64,000 nt of DNA from Sphingomonas anseongensis (GTDB lineage: Bacteria; Pseudomonadota; Alphaproteobacteria; Sphingomonadales; Sphingomonadaceae), in the NCBI RefSeq assembly GCF_023516495.1, contig NZ_JAMGBC010000001.1:1884501-1948500 (forward strand), read 5' to 3'. Position numbers and translations under genes: made by a program. This document shows, in pieces, positions 34,845 to 43,871 of the stretch. The notes under the pieces were generated by a model, which did not search any database, had not been told where the DNA came from, and worked only from the letters and a program-made list of their open reading frames with translations. Each line of letters opens with the position of its first letter. Position 1 is the stretch's first letter.

Positions 34845-35972
34845 ATGCAGGTCGACCGACGCACGATGATGGCCGGGGCGGTGGCGACGATCGTCGCTGC
34901 GCCGGTGCTTGCGAAAGCGCGAATGGCCAGCTCGGGCGGCTGGTACGACCGTGCAATCGTCATCGACGCCCTGGGCGGGCTCGGCGATCCTTACGGGCCG
35001 GATGATGCCATTCGGCTGAGCGACCGCGCCTGGGCCGAGATGGCCGCCAGCGGGGTGACGGTGCTGCGCGACACGGTGATGCCCGTCGGCAACGTCCCCG
35101 ATCCGTGGGCCGCTTATCAGAAGGACATGGGGATCAAGCAGCAGGTCCTTGCCGCCAACCCCGACCGGCTGATTCTCGTCCGCACGGCCGCCGACATCCT
35201 CAAGGCGAAGCGCGAGAAGAAGTTCGGCGTCGTGATCGGGACGCAGGACACGTCGATGATCGGCGGCGATCTCGACCGTCTGGCGCAGATGAAGAAGGAC
35301 GGCGTGATGACCGTCCAATTGACCTACAATAACGGCAACCTCGCCGGCGACGGCTCGCTGGAACCGCGAAACGGCGGCCTTACGAAGCTGGGCAAGGCGA
35401 CGATCGACCGGATCGAAAAGGAACGGCTGCTTCTCGACCTGTCGCATGGCGGCGCGCGGACGATGGCGGAAGCCGCTGCCTATGCGAAGCGGCCGCTGGT
35501 CATCAGCCACACGGGCGCCCGGGCGCTCGCCGACCACCCGCGCAACACGTCGGACGAGACGATCAAGGCGGTTGCCGACAAGGGCGGCGTCGTCGGCGTC
35601 TATTTCATGCCGTTCTTGACGCTCGACAGTCATCCCAAGGGATCGGACCTGGTCGCGCACATCGAGCATGTGGCGAATGTCGCGGGCGAGGATCATGTCG
35701 GCCTGGGCAGCGACAATGGCGTGCTGCCGCAGGATACGGGTCCCGAGGCGACGCGGAAGCTCAACGAATGGGCGAAGCAGCGGATGGACGCGGGTATCGC
35801 GGCGCCGGGCGAGGGGCTGAACGTCTGGCCGATGGTCGCCGATTACAACAGCGTGGACCGGTACCGCCGCCTCGCGTCCGACTTGCAGAAACGTGGCTGG
35901 ACCGAGGCTCGGCTCGACAAGCTGTTCGGCGGCAATTTCCTGCGCGTCTATCGCGACGCGTGGAACGGCTGA
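34845..35972 (+). CDS. M19 dipeptidase-like protein with altered metal ligands, Tat-type signal
   Basis: The 375-residue protein has a twin-arginine signal ([20 protein letters not shown]). It has the M19 scaffold with His in [10 protein letters not shown] and VISHTGARA and the GLGSDNG motif. The HxD pair of the family is replaced (IDALGGLGD) and the bridging Glu motif GVEGG reads GTQDTS. The gene sits divergently between ruvB and ruvA. It may bind only one metal or have a different activity. Confidence 0.82.
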   Translation: MQVDRRTMMAGAVATIVAAPVLAKARMASSGGWYDRAIVIDALGGLGDPYGPDDAIRLSDRAWAEMAASGVTVLRDTVMPVGNVPDPWAAYQKDMGIKQQVLAANPDRLILVRTAADILKAKREKKFGVVIGTQDTSMIGGDLDRLAQMKKDGVMTVQLTYNNGNLAGDGSLEPRNGGLTKLGKATIDRIEKERLLLDLSHGGARTMAEAAAYAKRPLVISHTGARALADHPRNTSDETIKAVADKGGVVGVYFMPFLTLDSHPKGSDLVAHIEHVANVAGEDHVGLGSDNGVLPQDTGPEATRKLNEWAKQRMDAGIAAPGEGLNVWPMVADYNSVDRYRRLASDLQKRGWTEARLDKLFGGNFLRVYRDAWNG

Positions 35973-35973
35973 G

Positions 35974-36564
35974 CTATTTCGCTGCTTTCCGCAGGGCTAG
36001 CCGGACAAGTGCGTCGAGGGTCGCGTCCGCGCCGAGTTCATCCTGAGCAGCGTTGACGGCGGCGCTCGCGTCGGCCGGCTTGAAGCCGAGGTTGGCGAGG
36101 GCCGAGAGGGCGTCCGCGGCGGCACCTGCGCGCGGGGCCGGCGCTCCTCCGCCGAGGCCGACGGGCCCAAGCTTTCCCTTAAGCTCGTTGGCGATGCGCG
36201 CGGCTAGCTTGGGGCCGACGCCATTGGCGCGACCGATCATCGCCTTGTCCTCCTGGGCGACCGCCCGGGCCAGCTCGTCGGGCGAGAGCGCCGACAGGAT
36301 CGCCAGCGCGACCTTGCCGCCGACCCCCTGGACGCTGGTGAGGGTTCGAAATGTGTCGCGTTCGGCCGCAGTGCCGAAGCCGAACAAGGTCCAGGCATCC
36401 TCGCGCACCTGAAGCTCGGTCAGGATCAGGACGTCGCCGCCAACCGGCCCGAGCGCGTCGAGAGTCCGCGCCGACGCGTGCACCTGATAGCCGACCCCAC
36501 CCACGTCGATCACCGCAGTATCGGCGCCGATTTCGGCCAAGGTTCCGGACAGGCGGGCGATCAT
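35974..36564 (-). CDS. ruvA: Holliday junction DNA-binding protein RuvA
   Basis: The 196-residue protein begins [13 protein letters not shown], has two helix-hairpin-helix motifs ([15 protein letters not shown] and [16 protein letters not shown]) and ends with the small RuvB-contacting domain. It lies 4 bases after ruvC. Confidence 0.96.
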   Translation of the reverse strand: MIARLSGTLAEIGADTAVIDVGGVGYQVHASARTLDALGPVGGDVLILTELQVREDAWTLFGFGTAAERDTFRTLTSVQGVGGKVALAILSALSPDELARAVAQEDKAMIGRANGVGPKLAARIANELKGKLGPVGLGGGAPAPRAGAAADALSALANLGFKPADASAAVNAAQDELGADATLDALVRLALRKAAK

Positions 36565-36568
36565 CCGG

Positions 36569-37060
36569 TCAACGCGTAATGCCCGCCCGCTTGCTCGCCA
36601 AGTGGTGGGCGTGCGTGATTGCGACTGCGAGCGCGTCGGCGGCGTCGGGGCCGGCGATGCTGGCACCGGGAAGAAGCCGGCCGACCATCGCGTGAACCTG
36701 CGCTTTTTCCGCTCCGCCGGTGCCGACAACGGCCTTCTTGACGATGCTCGGAGAATATTCCCCGACGGCGATTCCGGAGCGCGCGGCGCACATCAATGCG
36801 ACTCCGCGCGCCTGGCCGAGCTTTAGCGTCGATTGCGGGTTCTTGTTGACGAAGACTTCCTCGACCGCGGCCGCATCCGGCCGGTACTCGGCGAGGAGCG
36901 CCTCGAGCTGGGCGGCGAGGTTGGCGAGGCGTTCGGGCAGCGGTGTTGACGCATTCGTCTTGAGCTGGCCGTTGGCGAGATGGGAAAGGCGATTGCCTTC
37001 CGCGCGGATCAGCCCCCAGCCGGTGGTTCCAAGCCCGGGGTCAAGTCCGAGGATGATCAG
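36569..37060 (-). CDS. ruvC: Crossover junction endodeoxyribonuclease RuvC, CTG start
   Basis: The 163-residue resolvase has the catalytic acidic residues: Asp7 in LGLDPGLG, Glu in VEEVFVN, and Asp in [17 protein letters not shown]. In frame the nearest upstream stop is 12 codons before, and no ATG, GTG or TTG occurs before the catalytic Asp. The CTG at 37060 is the only NTG start. It has a GGAG site 8 bases upstream and overlaps the YebC stop as CTGA. I therefore assign CTG as the start. Confidence 0.93.
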   Translation of the reverse strand: MIILGLDPGLGTTGWGLIRAEGNRLSHLANGQLKTNASTPLPERLANLAAQLEALLAEYRPDAAAVEEVFVNKNPQSTLKLGQARGVALMCAARSGIAVGEYSPSIVKKAVVGTGGAEKAQVHAMVGRLLPGASIAGPDAADALAVAITHAHHLASKRAGITR

Positions 37061-37800
37061 CCGAGCTTCTCCAGCTCCTCGTCGGGGACTTTCTCATTGC
37101 CCCAGACGGTCTGCACGTCGTCGTCCTCGTCGAGCGAATCCATCAGCTTCAAAAGCTGCTGGGCGTCCTCGCCGCGGACCTCGACCTCGGTTTGCGGCTT
37201 CCACGCGAGCTTGATGCTCTCCGCTTCGCCAAGCATGCCTTCCAGCGCCTTGGCGACGCTGTGCAGGTCGTCGACGCTGGTCCAGACGCGATGGCCGTCA
37301 TCGTCGGACTCGACGTCCTCCGCGCCGCCCTCGATCGCGGCCTCAAGCACCTTGTCGGCGTCGCCGGTGCTCGCCGGATATTCGATCAGGCCCAGCCGTT
37401 CGAAGCCGTGGCTGACGGAGCCCGACGCGCCCAGGTTGCCGCCGTTCTTCGAGAAGATGGTGCGGACGTTCGTCGCGGTCCGGTTGCGGTTGTCGGTCAG
37501 CGCCTCGACAATCAGCGCGACCCCTCCTGGGCCGAACCCTTCGTAGCGGATTTCCTCGTAATTCTCGGCGTCGTTGCCCGACGCTTTTTCGATCGCGCGC
37601 TGGATATTGTCCTTGGGCATCGACTGGGCGCGGGCAGCGATGACGGCGGCCCTGAGACGCGCATTCGCTTCCGGATCGGGCAGGCCCATCTTCGCGGCGA
37701 CGGTGATTTCGCGCGACAGCTTCGAGAACATCGCCGAGCGCTTTTTGTCCTGAGCGCCCTTGCGGTACATGATGTTCTTATATTTGGAGTGCCCCGCCAT
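37057..37800 (-). CDS. yebC: YebC/PmpR family protein (TACO1-like)
   Basis: The 247-residue protein begins [18 protein letters not shown], with the family's [19 protein letters not shown] and an acidic C-terminus. It is known as a transcription regulator and, in recent work, as a translation factor for proline-rich stalls. It is the first gene of the run to ruvC, with a 4-base CTGA overlap. Confidence 0.95.
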   Translation of the reverse strand: MAGHSKYKNIMYRKGAQDKKRSAMFSKLSREITVAAKMGLPDPEANARLRAAVIAARAQSMPKDNIQRAIEKASGNDAENYEEIRYEGFGPGGVALIVEALTDNRNRTATNVRTIFSKNGGNLGASGSVSHGFERLGLIEYPASTGDADKVLEAAIEGGAEDVESDDDGHRVWTSVDDLHSVAKALEGMLGEAESIKLAWKPQTEVEVRGEDAQQLLKLMDSLDEDDDVQTVWGNEKVPDEELEKLG

Positions 37801-37814
37801 CGCCGTTCCTTAGC

Positions 37815-38054
37815 TTAGCAGCCGATGGCCGTGCGATAGGTTTCGAGGATCGCGTCCTGCTCCTGCCGCGTATGCGTTTCCATCTTCCTCAGGCGAACGA
37901 CCATCCGCATGATCCGGGGATCATAGCCGTTGGCCTTGGCTTCGGAATAGACGTCGCGGATGTCGTCCGCGATTGCCTTCTTTTCTTCCTCGAGCCGCTC
38001 GATGCGCTCGATGAACAGCCGCAGCTGATCGGCTGCGACGGTGCCGTCCGCCAT
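37815..38054 (-). CDS. gapR: GapR (DUF2312) nucleoid-associated protein
   Basis: The 79-residue protein is helical with the sequence [16 protein letters not shown], then [20 protein letters not shown], matching DUF2312/GapR. GapR binds overtwisted DNA ahead of forks and supports topoisomerases in alphaproteobacteria. It is divergent from pyk. Confidence 0.96.
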   Translation of the reverse strand: MADGTVAADQLRLFIERIERLEEEKKAIADDIRDVYSEAKANGYDPRIMRMVVRLRKMETHTRQEQDAILETYRTAIGC

Positions 38055-38116
38055 TTGATACTCCGCTGGTTTCAGATTCGCCCAAGCGTCTAGGCGAGGC
38101 GGAGCAGACGCTCAAG

Positions 38117-38129
38117 CCGGTTGAACCGG
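38117..38129. promoter_or_regulatory. Palindrome between gapR and pyk
   Basis: CCGGTT-G-AACCGG is a perfect 13-base inverted repeat in the 122-base space between the divergent gapR and pyk starts. It may be an operator for either gene. Confidence 0.35.
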
Positions 38130-38176
38130 AACTTCCAGCCGCTATTGCCGCTCCTCACAGGCCACGGAAGGACCGG

Positions 38177-39643
38177 ATGAGCGACGCCCTGAAGCCGCGA
38201 CTGCGAAAGGTGAAGATCCTGGCGACTCTCGGCCCGGCATCGAGCAGCGCTTCGATGATCCGCCGGCTGATGCTCGCCGGAGTGGACGCGTTCCGGATCA
38301 ACATGAGCCACGGAACGCACGCGCAGAAGGCCAAGCTGGTCGAGGCGATACGCGGGCTTGAAAAGGAATTTCACCGGGCGACGACGATCTTGTTCGACCT
38401 TCAGGGGCCAAAGCTCCGGGTCGGCAATTTCGAGGGCGGATCCGCCGAGCTCGTCAAGGGCGACCGGTTCATCCTCGACCGCGACCGCAAGGTTGGCGGC
38501 TCGGGACGAGTCGAGCTTCCCCATCCCGAATTGTTCGAAGCGATCGGCAAGGGCGACCGGGTGCTGGTCGACGACGGCAAGATCCGCCTGAAGGTGATCG
38601 AGGCCCAGGACCGGCAGATCACCGCCGAGGTTATGGTGGGCGGCACCATCTCCGACCACAAGGGCGTGAACGTTCCGGACGTGGTCGTTCCGATCCCGGC
38701 GCTCACCGACAAGGACAAGGCCGACCTTCAGTTCGCGCTCGAGCAGAAGGCCGACTGGATCGCTTTGTCGTTCGTGCAGCGGCCTGAAGACGTTGCCGAG
38801 GCTCGCGAGCTGATCGGCGAGAAAGCATCGCTGATGGCCAAGATCGAAAAGCCGGCGGCGATCGATCGACTGAACGACATCATCGAGCTTTCCGACGGGG
38901 TCATGGTCGCGCGCGGCGACCTTGGAGTCGAGCTTCCGCCGGAAGACGTTCCGCCGCTCCAGAACAAGATCGTCGCCGCCGCCCGGCAGTTCGGCAAGCC
39001 GGTGGTGGTCGCGACGCAGATGCTCGAATCGATGGTCAGCTCGCCGACGCCCACGCGGGCCGAGGTCAGCGACGTCGCGACCGCGATCTACGACGGTGCC
39101 GATGCGGTCATGTTGTCGGCGGAGAGTGCGACTGGCCAATATCCGTGCGAAGCGGTTCAGATGATGGACCGCATCGCGCAGAGCGTGGAGAGCGATCCCG
39201 TCTATCCGGCGCGGGTCCATTTCACGAAGACTCACCTTGAGCCGACCACCGCCGATGCGCTTGCGGGGTCGGCGCGGCAGATCGCCAACACCGTCTCGGC
39301 GCGGGCGATGGTCTGCTACACCAGCTCCGGATCGACCGCGCGGCGGATCGCTCGCGAACGGCCCGCGGTCCCACTGCTCGCGATGACCTCCTCGCAAGTG
39401 ACCGCGCGGCGGCTTGGGCTATTGTGGGGCGTGCATGCGGTCCGAACCCGCGACGTCGAAAACTTCGAGGAGATGGTCGCCAAGGGGAAGCGAATGGCGC
39501 TTCGCCACCATATCGCCAAAGGCGGCGAGCGGCTGGTGCTGATGGCCGGAGTTCCGTTCGGAATTTCCGGATCGACCAACGTGATCCATGTCGTCCGGCT
39601 GGTCGGCGACGAGCTCGAACGGCACGAGGCCGCCAAGTCCTAG
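38177..39643 (+). CDS. pyk: Pyruvate kinase
   Basis: The 488-residue enzyme converts phosphoenolpyruvate and ADP to pyruvate and ATP. Visible motifs are ILATLGPASSSASM, FDLQGPKLRVG, the catalytic MAKIEKPAAI with Lys, ARGDLGVELP and ATQMLESM. Size fits the family. Its stop shares CTAG with the stop of the convergent nnrD gene. Confidence 0.96.
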   Translation: MSDALKPRLRKVKILATLGPASSSASMIRRLMLAGVDAFRINMSHGTHAQKAKLVEAIRGLEKEFHRATTILFDLQGPKLRVGNFEGGSAELVKGDRFILDRDRKVGGSGRVELPHPELFEAIGKGDRVLVDDGKIRLKVIEAQDRQITAEVMVGGTISDHKGVNVPDVVVPIPALTDKDKADLQFALEQKADWIALSFVQRPEDVAEARELIGEKASLMAKIEKPAAIDRLNDIIELSDGVMVARGDLGVELPPEDVPPLQNKIVAAARQFGKPVVVATQMLESMVSSPTPTRAEVSDVATAIYDGADAVMLSAESATGQYPCEAVQMMDRIAQSVESDPVYPARVHFTKTHLEPTTADALAGSARQIANTVSARAMVCYTSSGSTARRIARERPAVPLLAMTSSQVTARRLGLLWGVHAVRTRDVENFEEMVAKGKRMALRHHIAKGGERLVLMAGVPFGISGSTNVIHVVRLVGDELERHEAAKS

Positions 39644-40506
39644 CGGGCGAGAAGCGCCGGGATTTCGTCGGCCAGCTCGCGAGCGAGAAAGCCGACCGGC
39701 CCGATCTTCGCCGACAGCATTTCACCGGCCTCGCCGTGAAGAAGGACGGCCCACAGCAGGGCTGTCAACGGGTCGGCTCCGCGAGCGAGAAGGGCTCCTG
39801 CGACACCTGCCAGCGCGTCTCCGCTGCCTGCCACTCCGAGCCCGGGCGCTCCGCCGCGATAGACGAAGCTGTCGCCTTGGGGGGAGGCGATATGGCTCAC
39901 TGCGCCCTTGGCCAGGACGAATCCGCCGAAGCGCTCGGCGGCCTTGTGGGCGGCGGCAACGGGATCGCTTTCAACCTCGTCCTCGGAGGTATCAAGGAGC
40001 GCGGCCAGCTCACCCGAGTGGGGCAAGAGGAGCAGCGGCCCCTTCGAATTGCGGCATTCTTCGGCGATCGACGGGAGGCCGTGAAGCAGGCCGGCGTCGA
40101 GTACGGCGGGCTTTGCCGATTGGACCACGATCGTGGCGATCTCCGTCGCGACTTTGCCCTCCCGCATTCCCGGCCCGGCCAGGATCGCATCGGCGCGCTC
40201 CACTTCCTCGCGCACCTTGTCGAGGCAGGAGCGGGCGCAGCCGCCGTCCTTGTCCTCGGCGAGCGGAACGATCAGCGCCTCGACCATGTGCAGCGCCATC
40301 GCCGGAGCGACGCTTTCGACGGTCGCAATTCGCACTTTCCCGGCGCCGCTGCGGAACGCCGCGCGAGCGCAGAGCAAAGCCGAACCTGGCACCTCGCGGC
40401 TCCCCGCGATGATCAGCAGCCGTCCGTGATCGTCCTTCCCGCCGTCGGAGTGAGCCGGCAGCGCGCGATCTTTGAGCATCGCGCGGTTAAGCTCGATCTC
40501 GCTCAT
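39640..40506 (-). CDS. nnrD: ADP-dependent NAD(P)H-hydrate dehydratase
   Basis: The 288-residue protein has the ribokinase-like fold of NnrD/CARKD with GRLLIIAGSREVPG, ILAGPGM, LLPHSGE and the late GVAGSGDALAGVAGALLARG motif. It repairs NADHX and NADPHX. There is no epimerase domain, so the epimerase must be encoded elsewhere. The ATG overlaps the histidine phosphatase stop (ATGA). Confidence 0.9.
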   Translation of the reverse strand: MSEIELNRAMLKDRALPAHSDGGKDDHGRLLIIAGSREVPGSALLCARAAFRSGAGKVRIATVESVAPAMALHMVEALIVPLAEDKDGGCARSCLDKVREEVERADAILAGPGMREGKVATEIATIVVQSAKPAVLDAGLLHGLPSIAEECRNSKGPLLLLPHSGELAALLDTSEDEVESDPVAAAHKAAERFGGFVLAKGAVSHIASPQGDSFVYRGGAPGLGVAGSGDALAGVAGALLARGADPLTALLWAVLLHGEAGEMLSAKIGPVGFLARELADEIPALLAR

Positions 40507-41273
40507 CGCGTGCCGGTCACCTGGTCGGGCTCGCTGGTTGCCGGGGCCTTCTCCGCCTCCACCGGCGCTGGGTAGTTCCACATCGCCAGCATCGGCGCGC
40601 AGAGTCCCTCCTCGTCCTGCTCGAAATCGTAGCTGCAGATCCCGCAATTGAGGATTTCCGACTCGCGGTCGATCTTGAGGATCTCCTGCTCCTCCAGGCC
40701 TTCGAGGATGTAGCGGAAGCACAGGACGACGACCTGGTGGCAGATGACCAGAACGCGGCGGTCGGAATAATGAAGGTTGATCGTGTTGAGCATCGACCGA
40801 AGCCGGAGGATGACGTCGGCCCAGCTCTCTCCGCCGGGCGGCCGATGGTAGAATTTGCCGAGCATCGCGCGGTGCGCCGCCTCGGTTGGATAGCGGGCGC
40901 GAATCCCCGCGGTTGTCAGGCGGTCGAACACTCCGAACTCGCGCTCGCGAAGCCGCTCGTCGCTGACCGGCCGCTGCGGCCCCCCGGAAAGGGCGCCCGC
41001 CTCGCAGATGATCTTCGCCGTCTCGCGAGTCCGCGAATAGGGCGAGCAAAGGATGACTTCGGGACGCTCCTCAGGCGGAAGCGACGCGAACCAGTCTCCC
41101 GCTGCCCTGGCCTGGCGGCGGCCAAGGTCGGACAAGGGGACATCGACGTCGCGCACGTCGATCGCGATTTCGTGCTGGCCGGACTCGTCGGCGAGGTCGC
41201 GCGCGACATTGCCCTGGCTTTGCCCGTGCCGGACAAGCCACATCTTCGCCGGCCAATGTTGCCGCTGTTTCAT
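40503..41273 (-). CDS. Histidine phosphatase family protein
   Basis: The 256-residue protein has the catalytic RHG (MWLVRHGQSQGN), a Glu in REREFGVFDRL and the second His in VICHQVVVLCF. This is the phosphoglycerate mutase/acid phosphatase superfamily. The substrate is unknown; sugar or nucleotide phosphates are usual. Its C-terminus is acidic and Pro-rich (PAPVEAEKAPATSEP). It is divergent from the glycosidase at 41351. Confidence 0.88.
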   Translation of the reverse strand: MKQRQHWPAKMWLVRHGQSQGNVARDLADESGQHEIAIDVRDVDVPLSDLGRRQARAAGDWFASLPPEERPEVILCSPYSRTRETAKIICEAGALSGGPQRPVSDERLREREFGVFDRLTTAGIRARYPTEAAHRAMLGKFYHRPPGGESWADVILRLRSMLNTINLHYSDRRVLVICHQVVVLCFRYILEGLEEQEILKIDRESEILNCGICSYDFEQDEEGLCAPMLAMWNYPAPVEAEKAPATSEPDQVTGTR

Positions 41274-41350
41274 GGTGGAAGAAACCGTGAGCTGTCCCAA
41301 ATGTTCAAGAATGCGAAGACCACTGCTAGCGGGCGCATTGGTCGGAGCGA

Positions 41351-42487
41351 ATGGCTATTACTGAAACTCGGTTCACCAGCTTGTTCCAGGCGGGGTTCGA
41401 ATGCTCGTCGCACCGGCGGCGGGACGGCGTGCGGCTGGACCTGATCCGGGCGACGGGCCACGACAAGCACGTGCTGGCGGATTACCGGCGCTGCAGCGAG
41501 TTCGGCTTGCGCACCGTGCGCGACGGGCTCCGATGGCACCTGATCGAAAAGACCCCCGGGAAGTACGACTGGTCGAGCTGGATGCCTGCGGTCGAAGCGG
41601 CTGAAGAAGTGGGGATCGAGGTCATCTGGGACCTGTTCCATTACGGCTCGCCGGATCACGTCGACCAGGGCGGTGCCGACTTCCCAAAGCGCTTCACCGA
41701 TTTCGCGATGGCCGCGCTGGAACAGCGAGCCACCGTGACTGACGGGCCGCCGCGAGTGTGTCCGCTAAACGAGATCAACTTCCTCACCTGGGCGGTGAAC
41801 GAAGGCTATTTCCCGCGCGCCGGGCCGGTAAAGCCCGGCTGGTTCAAGCACCAGCTGGTCGCGACTGCGATCAGTGCGTCGCGGGCAATCAAGAAGCGCT
41901 GGCCGGACTCGATCATCATCGGCGCCGAGCCGCTGATCCACGTTGCCCCGCACAACCGCCGTCCCGCCACCGTCCGCGCGGCCAAGGAGAACCTCGGAGG
42001 CATGTACCAGGCTTACGACTGGATCCTGGGCATGGCCGAACCGCAGCTCGGCGGCGATCCGTCGCTGATCGACGTCATCGGGGTCAATTACTACCCGCAC
42101 AACCAGTGGTATTTCAAAGGCCCGACGATCCCGATGGGCCATCATGAATACCGGCCGCTTTCGGACATGCTCGTCGACATGGCCAAGCGCTACGGCAAGC
42201 CGCTGACGATATCTGAAACGGGAGCTGAAGGCTCGGGACGCCCTGCGTGGCTTCACTACATCTGCGACGAAGTCCGTGAGGCACAGCGGCGCGGAACGCG
42301 GATCGAAGGTATCTGCCTTTACCCGATCACCGCTTATCCCGGCTGGGACAACAGCCGCCATTGCGACGTCGGGCTGTTTTCCACGATCGTCGCCAACGGC
42401 GAGCGCCACGTTTACCAGCCACTCGCCGACGAGTTGGAAAGGCAGAGGAAGCTGTTCAGCGAAGCTAGGTCTTCGGCACCGGCCTGA
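41351..42487 (+). CDS. Clan GH-A glycosidase, beta-glucosidase-like (copy 1)
   Basis: The 378-residue protein has a TIM-barrel pattern: GFECSSH at the start, IWDLFHYGSP, acid/base Glu in CPLNEINFLT and nucleophile Glu in ISETGAEGS. It resembles GH1-type beta-glucosidases but is shorter. No signal peptide is visible, so it probably acts in the cytosol. It is paralogous to the protein at 42488-43762, and the two genes end at the same TGATCA. Confidence 0.8.
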   Translation: MAITETRFTSLFQAGFECSSHRRRDGVRLDLIRATGHDKHVLADYRRCSEFGLRTVRDGLRWHLIEKTPGKYDWSSWMPAVEAAEEVGIEVIWDLFHYGSPDHVDQGGADFPKRFTDFAMAALEQRATVTDGPPRVCPLNEINFLTWAVNEGYFPRAGPVKPGWFKHQLVATAISASRAIKKRWPDSIIIGAEPLIHVAPHNRRPATVRAAKENLGGMYQAYDWILGMAEPQLGGDPSLIDVIGVNYYPHNQWYFKGPTIPMGHHEYRPLSDMLVDMAKRYGKPLTISETGAEGSGRPAWLHYICDEVREAQRRGTRIEGICLYPITAYPGWDNSRHCDVGLFSTIVANGERHVYQPLADELERQRKLFSEARSSAPA

Positions 42488-43762
42488 TCATTGGGCCTCT
42501 ATGTTCTGCCGCTCGCCGCTCTGCTTTTCCCACTGCGCCGCATATTTGCGAATTTCATCGAGCTGGATCCGCCCCCAATCGCGGCCGTATGCACCCGGTT
42601 CGACATTCTGCGGCTGGTCCAGCGTCTTCTGCCAGCGCCGCAACTCCTCCACGTAAGGATCGTATGGCTGCCGCTCGAAGCCGTCCTTGTCCTTGACGTC
42701 GTAGACGCCGATCTGCGCCCATTCGCCGCTCCACCAATCCGGCATGTCCACGAAGGGGAACAGGCAGACCCCTTGCAGGTCGATGCCGCAATTCAACGCC
42801 TTCAGGCATTCCTCGACGGTCATCTGCAGCCACTCGGCGCGGTTGTCCTTGAAGCCGCTGGTTTCGCCGATGATGATCGGGCGTCGATAGCGGTCCCATG
42901 CGCGCTTGAGCATCTCGCTTAGCGGCTCCCTGCGCGGATCGCGCGGGCCCAGGATCTCACGGCTCTTGTCGGCCTTCAGCTGGACCTGGCTGTAGTGGTA
43001 GACATTGACGCCGACGATATCGAGGATCTCGGGCGATCCGCCCAGTTCTGGAGCCAGCCGCCCGCACAGCATGTCCCAGGCCTCGAAGGTCCTGTCCTGC
43101 TCCTCGTGGCGCGCCTCGTCGGCCAGGTCGGGCCGGTCGGCAGGCGGCACGGCGTGAACGAGCGGGTCGACGTGAACAATCCGAGCACCGCGTTCGACCT
43201 CGCGGATCGCCTTCACCGCTTCGATGTCCATTCGGCACAAGGCGCGCTTGAGTTCGGCTTCCCGCCCCTTGGCGAATGGGTACATCCACTCCAGATCGGT
43301 CGCTGCCGCCGAGAAGAAGCTGATTTCGTTGACCGGAGTGAAGAAATAGGGCGGCTCGGCACTACTCGTGACGATCTCCGCGGCCGCCCGGCAATAATCG
43401 ACGAACCGCTTCCGGCACTCGTCGGAGAACGGATCGCAGCCATCCGGAAGGCCGTAATGGAAGAGGTCCCAGATCGGCGTGATCTGGAATTCGGTCGCTG
43501 CGTCCTGGACCTCCTTCACCTGCGACCAATCATAGCGGCCGTTGCCGAGGTCGACCTGCGGCCATCGGATGCCTTCGCGGACGACTCCGATGCCAAGGTC
43601 CATTGCGTCGGCGAAGTCGCGCTTCAATTGGCGGTCGTGCCCCGTCGCCGCGACGAAGTCCTTTCGCTGGCGGTCTTTCCACACGAAGGTCGAGCATTCG
43701 AACCCGCCCATGAAGAAGGTCGGGAAAATCGCGGCCCGTGGCTCGGCTTTGTCGTCGGCCAT
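42488..43762 (-). CDS. Clan GH-A glycosidase, beta-glucosidase-like (copy 2)
   Basis: The 424-residue protein shares the layout of the neighbour at 41351: GGFECSTFVWKDR, IWDLFHYGLPDG, acid/base Glu in TPVNEISFF and nucleophile Glu in IIGETSGFK. It has an extra C-terminal region. The ATG at 43762 is used; an in-frame start 19 codons upstream lacks conserved sequence. It is convergent with copy 1, a sign of inverted duplication. Confidence 0.8.
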   Translation of the reverse strand: MADDKAEPRAAIFPTFFMGGFECSTFVWKDRQRKDFVAATGHDRQLKRDFADAMDLGIGVVREGIRWPQVDLGNGRYDWSQVKEVQDAATEFQITPIWDLFHYGLPDGCDPFSDECRKRFVDYCRAAAEIVTSSAEPPYFFTPVNEISFFSAAATDLEWMYPFAKGREAELKRALCRMDIEAVKAIREVERGARIVHVDPLVHAVPPADRPDLADEARHEEQDRTFEAWDMLCGRLAPELGGSPEILDIVGVNVYHYSQVQLKADKSREILGPRDPRREPLSEMLKRAWDRYRRPIIIGETSGFKDNRAEWLQMTVEECLKALNCGIDLQGVCLFPFVDMPDWWSGEWAQIGVYDVKDKDGFERQPYDPYVEELRRWQKTLDQPQNVEPGAYGRDWGRIQLDEIRKYAAQWEKQSGERQNIEAQ

Positions 43763-43871
43763 CGCTGCTCCTCGCTGGCGAACGCGACTGTCCGCAGGGG
43801 GACGAACCCCCGTGCGCAACGGTTGTTCAGAGCAAGGAGACGAAAAGCGGCGTGCCGCGGCCGCGCAACCG

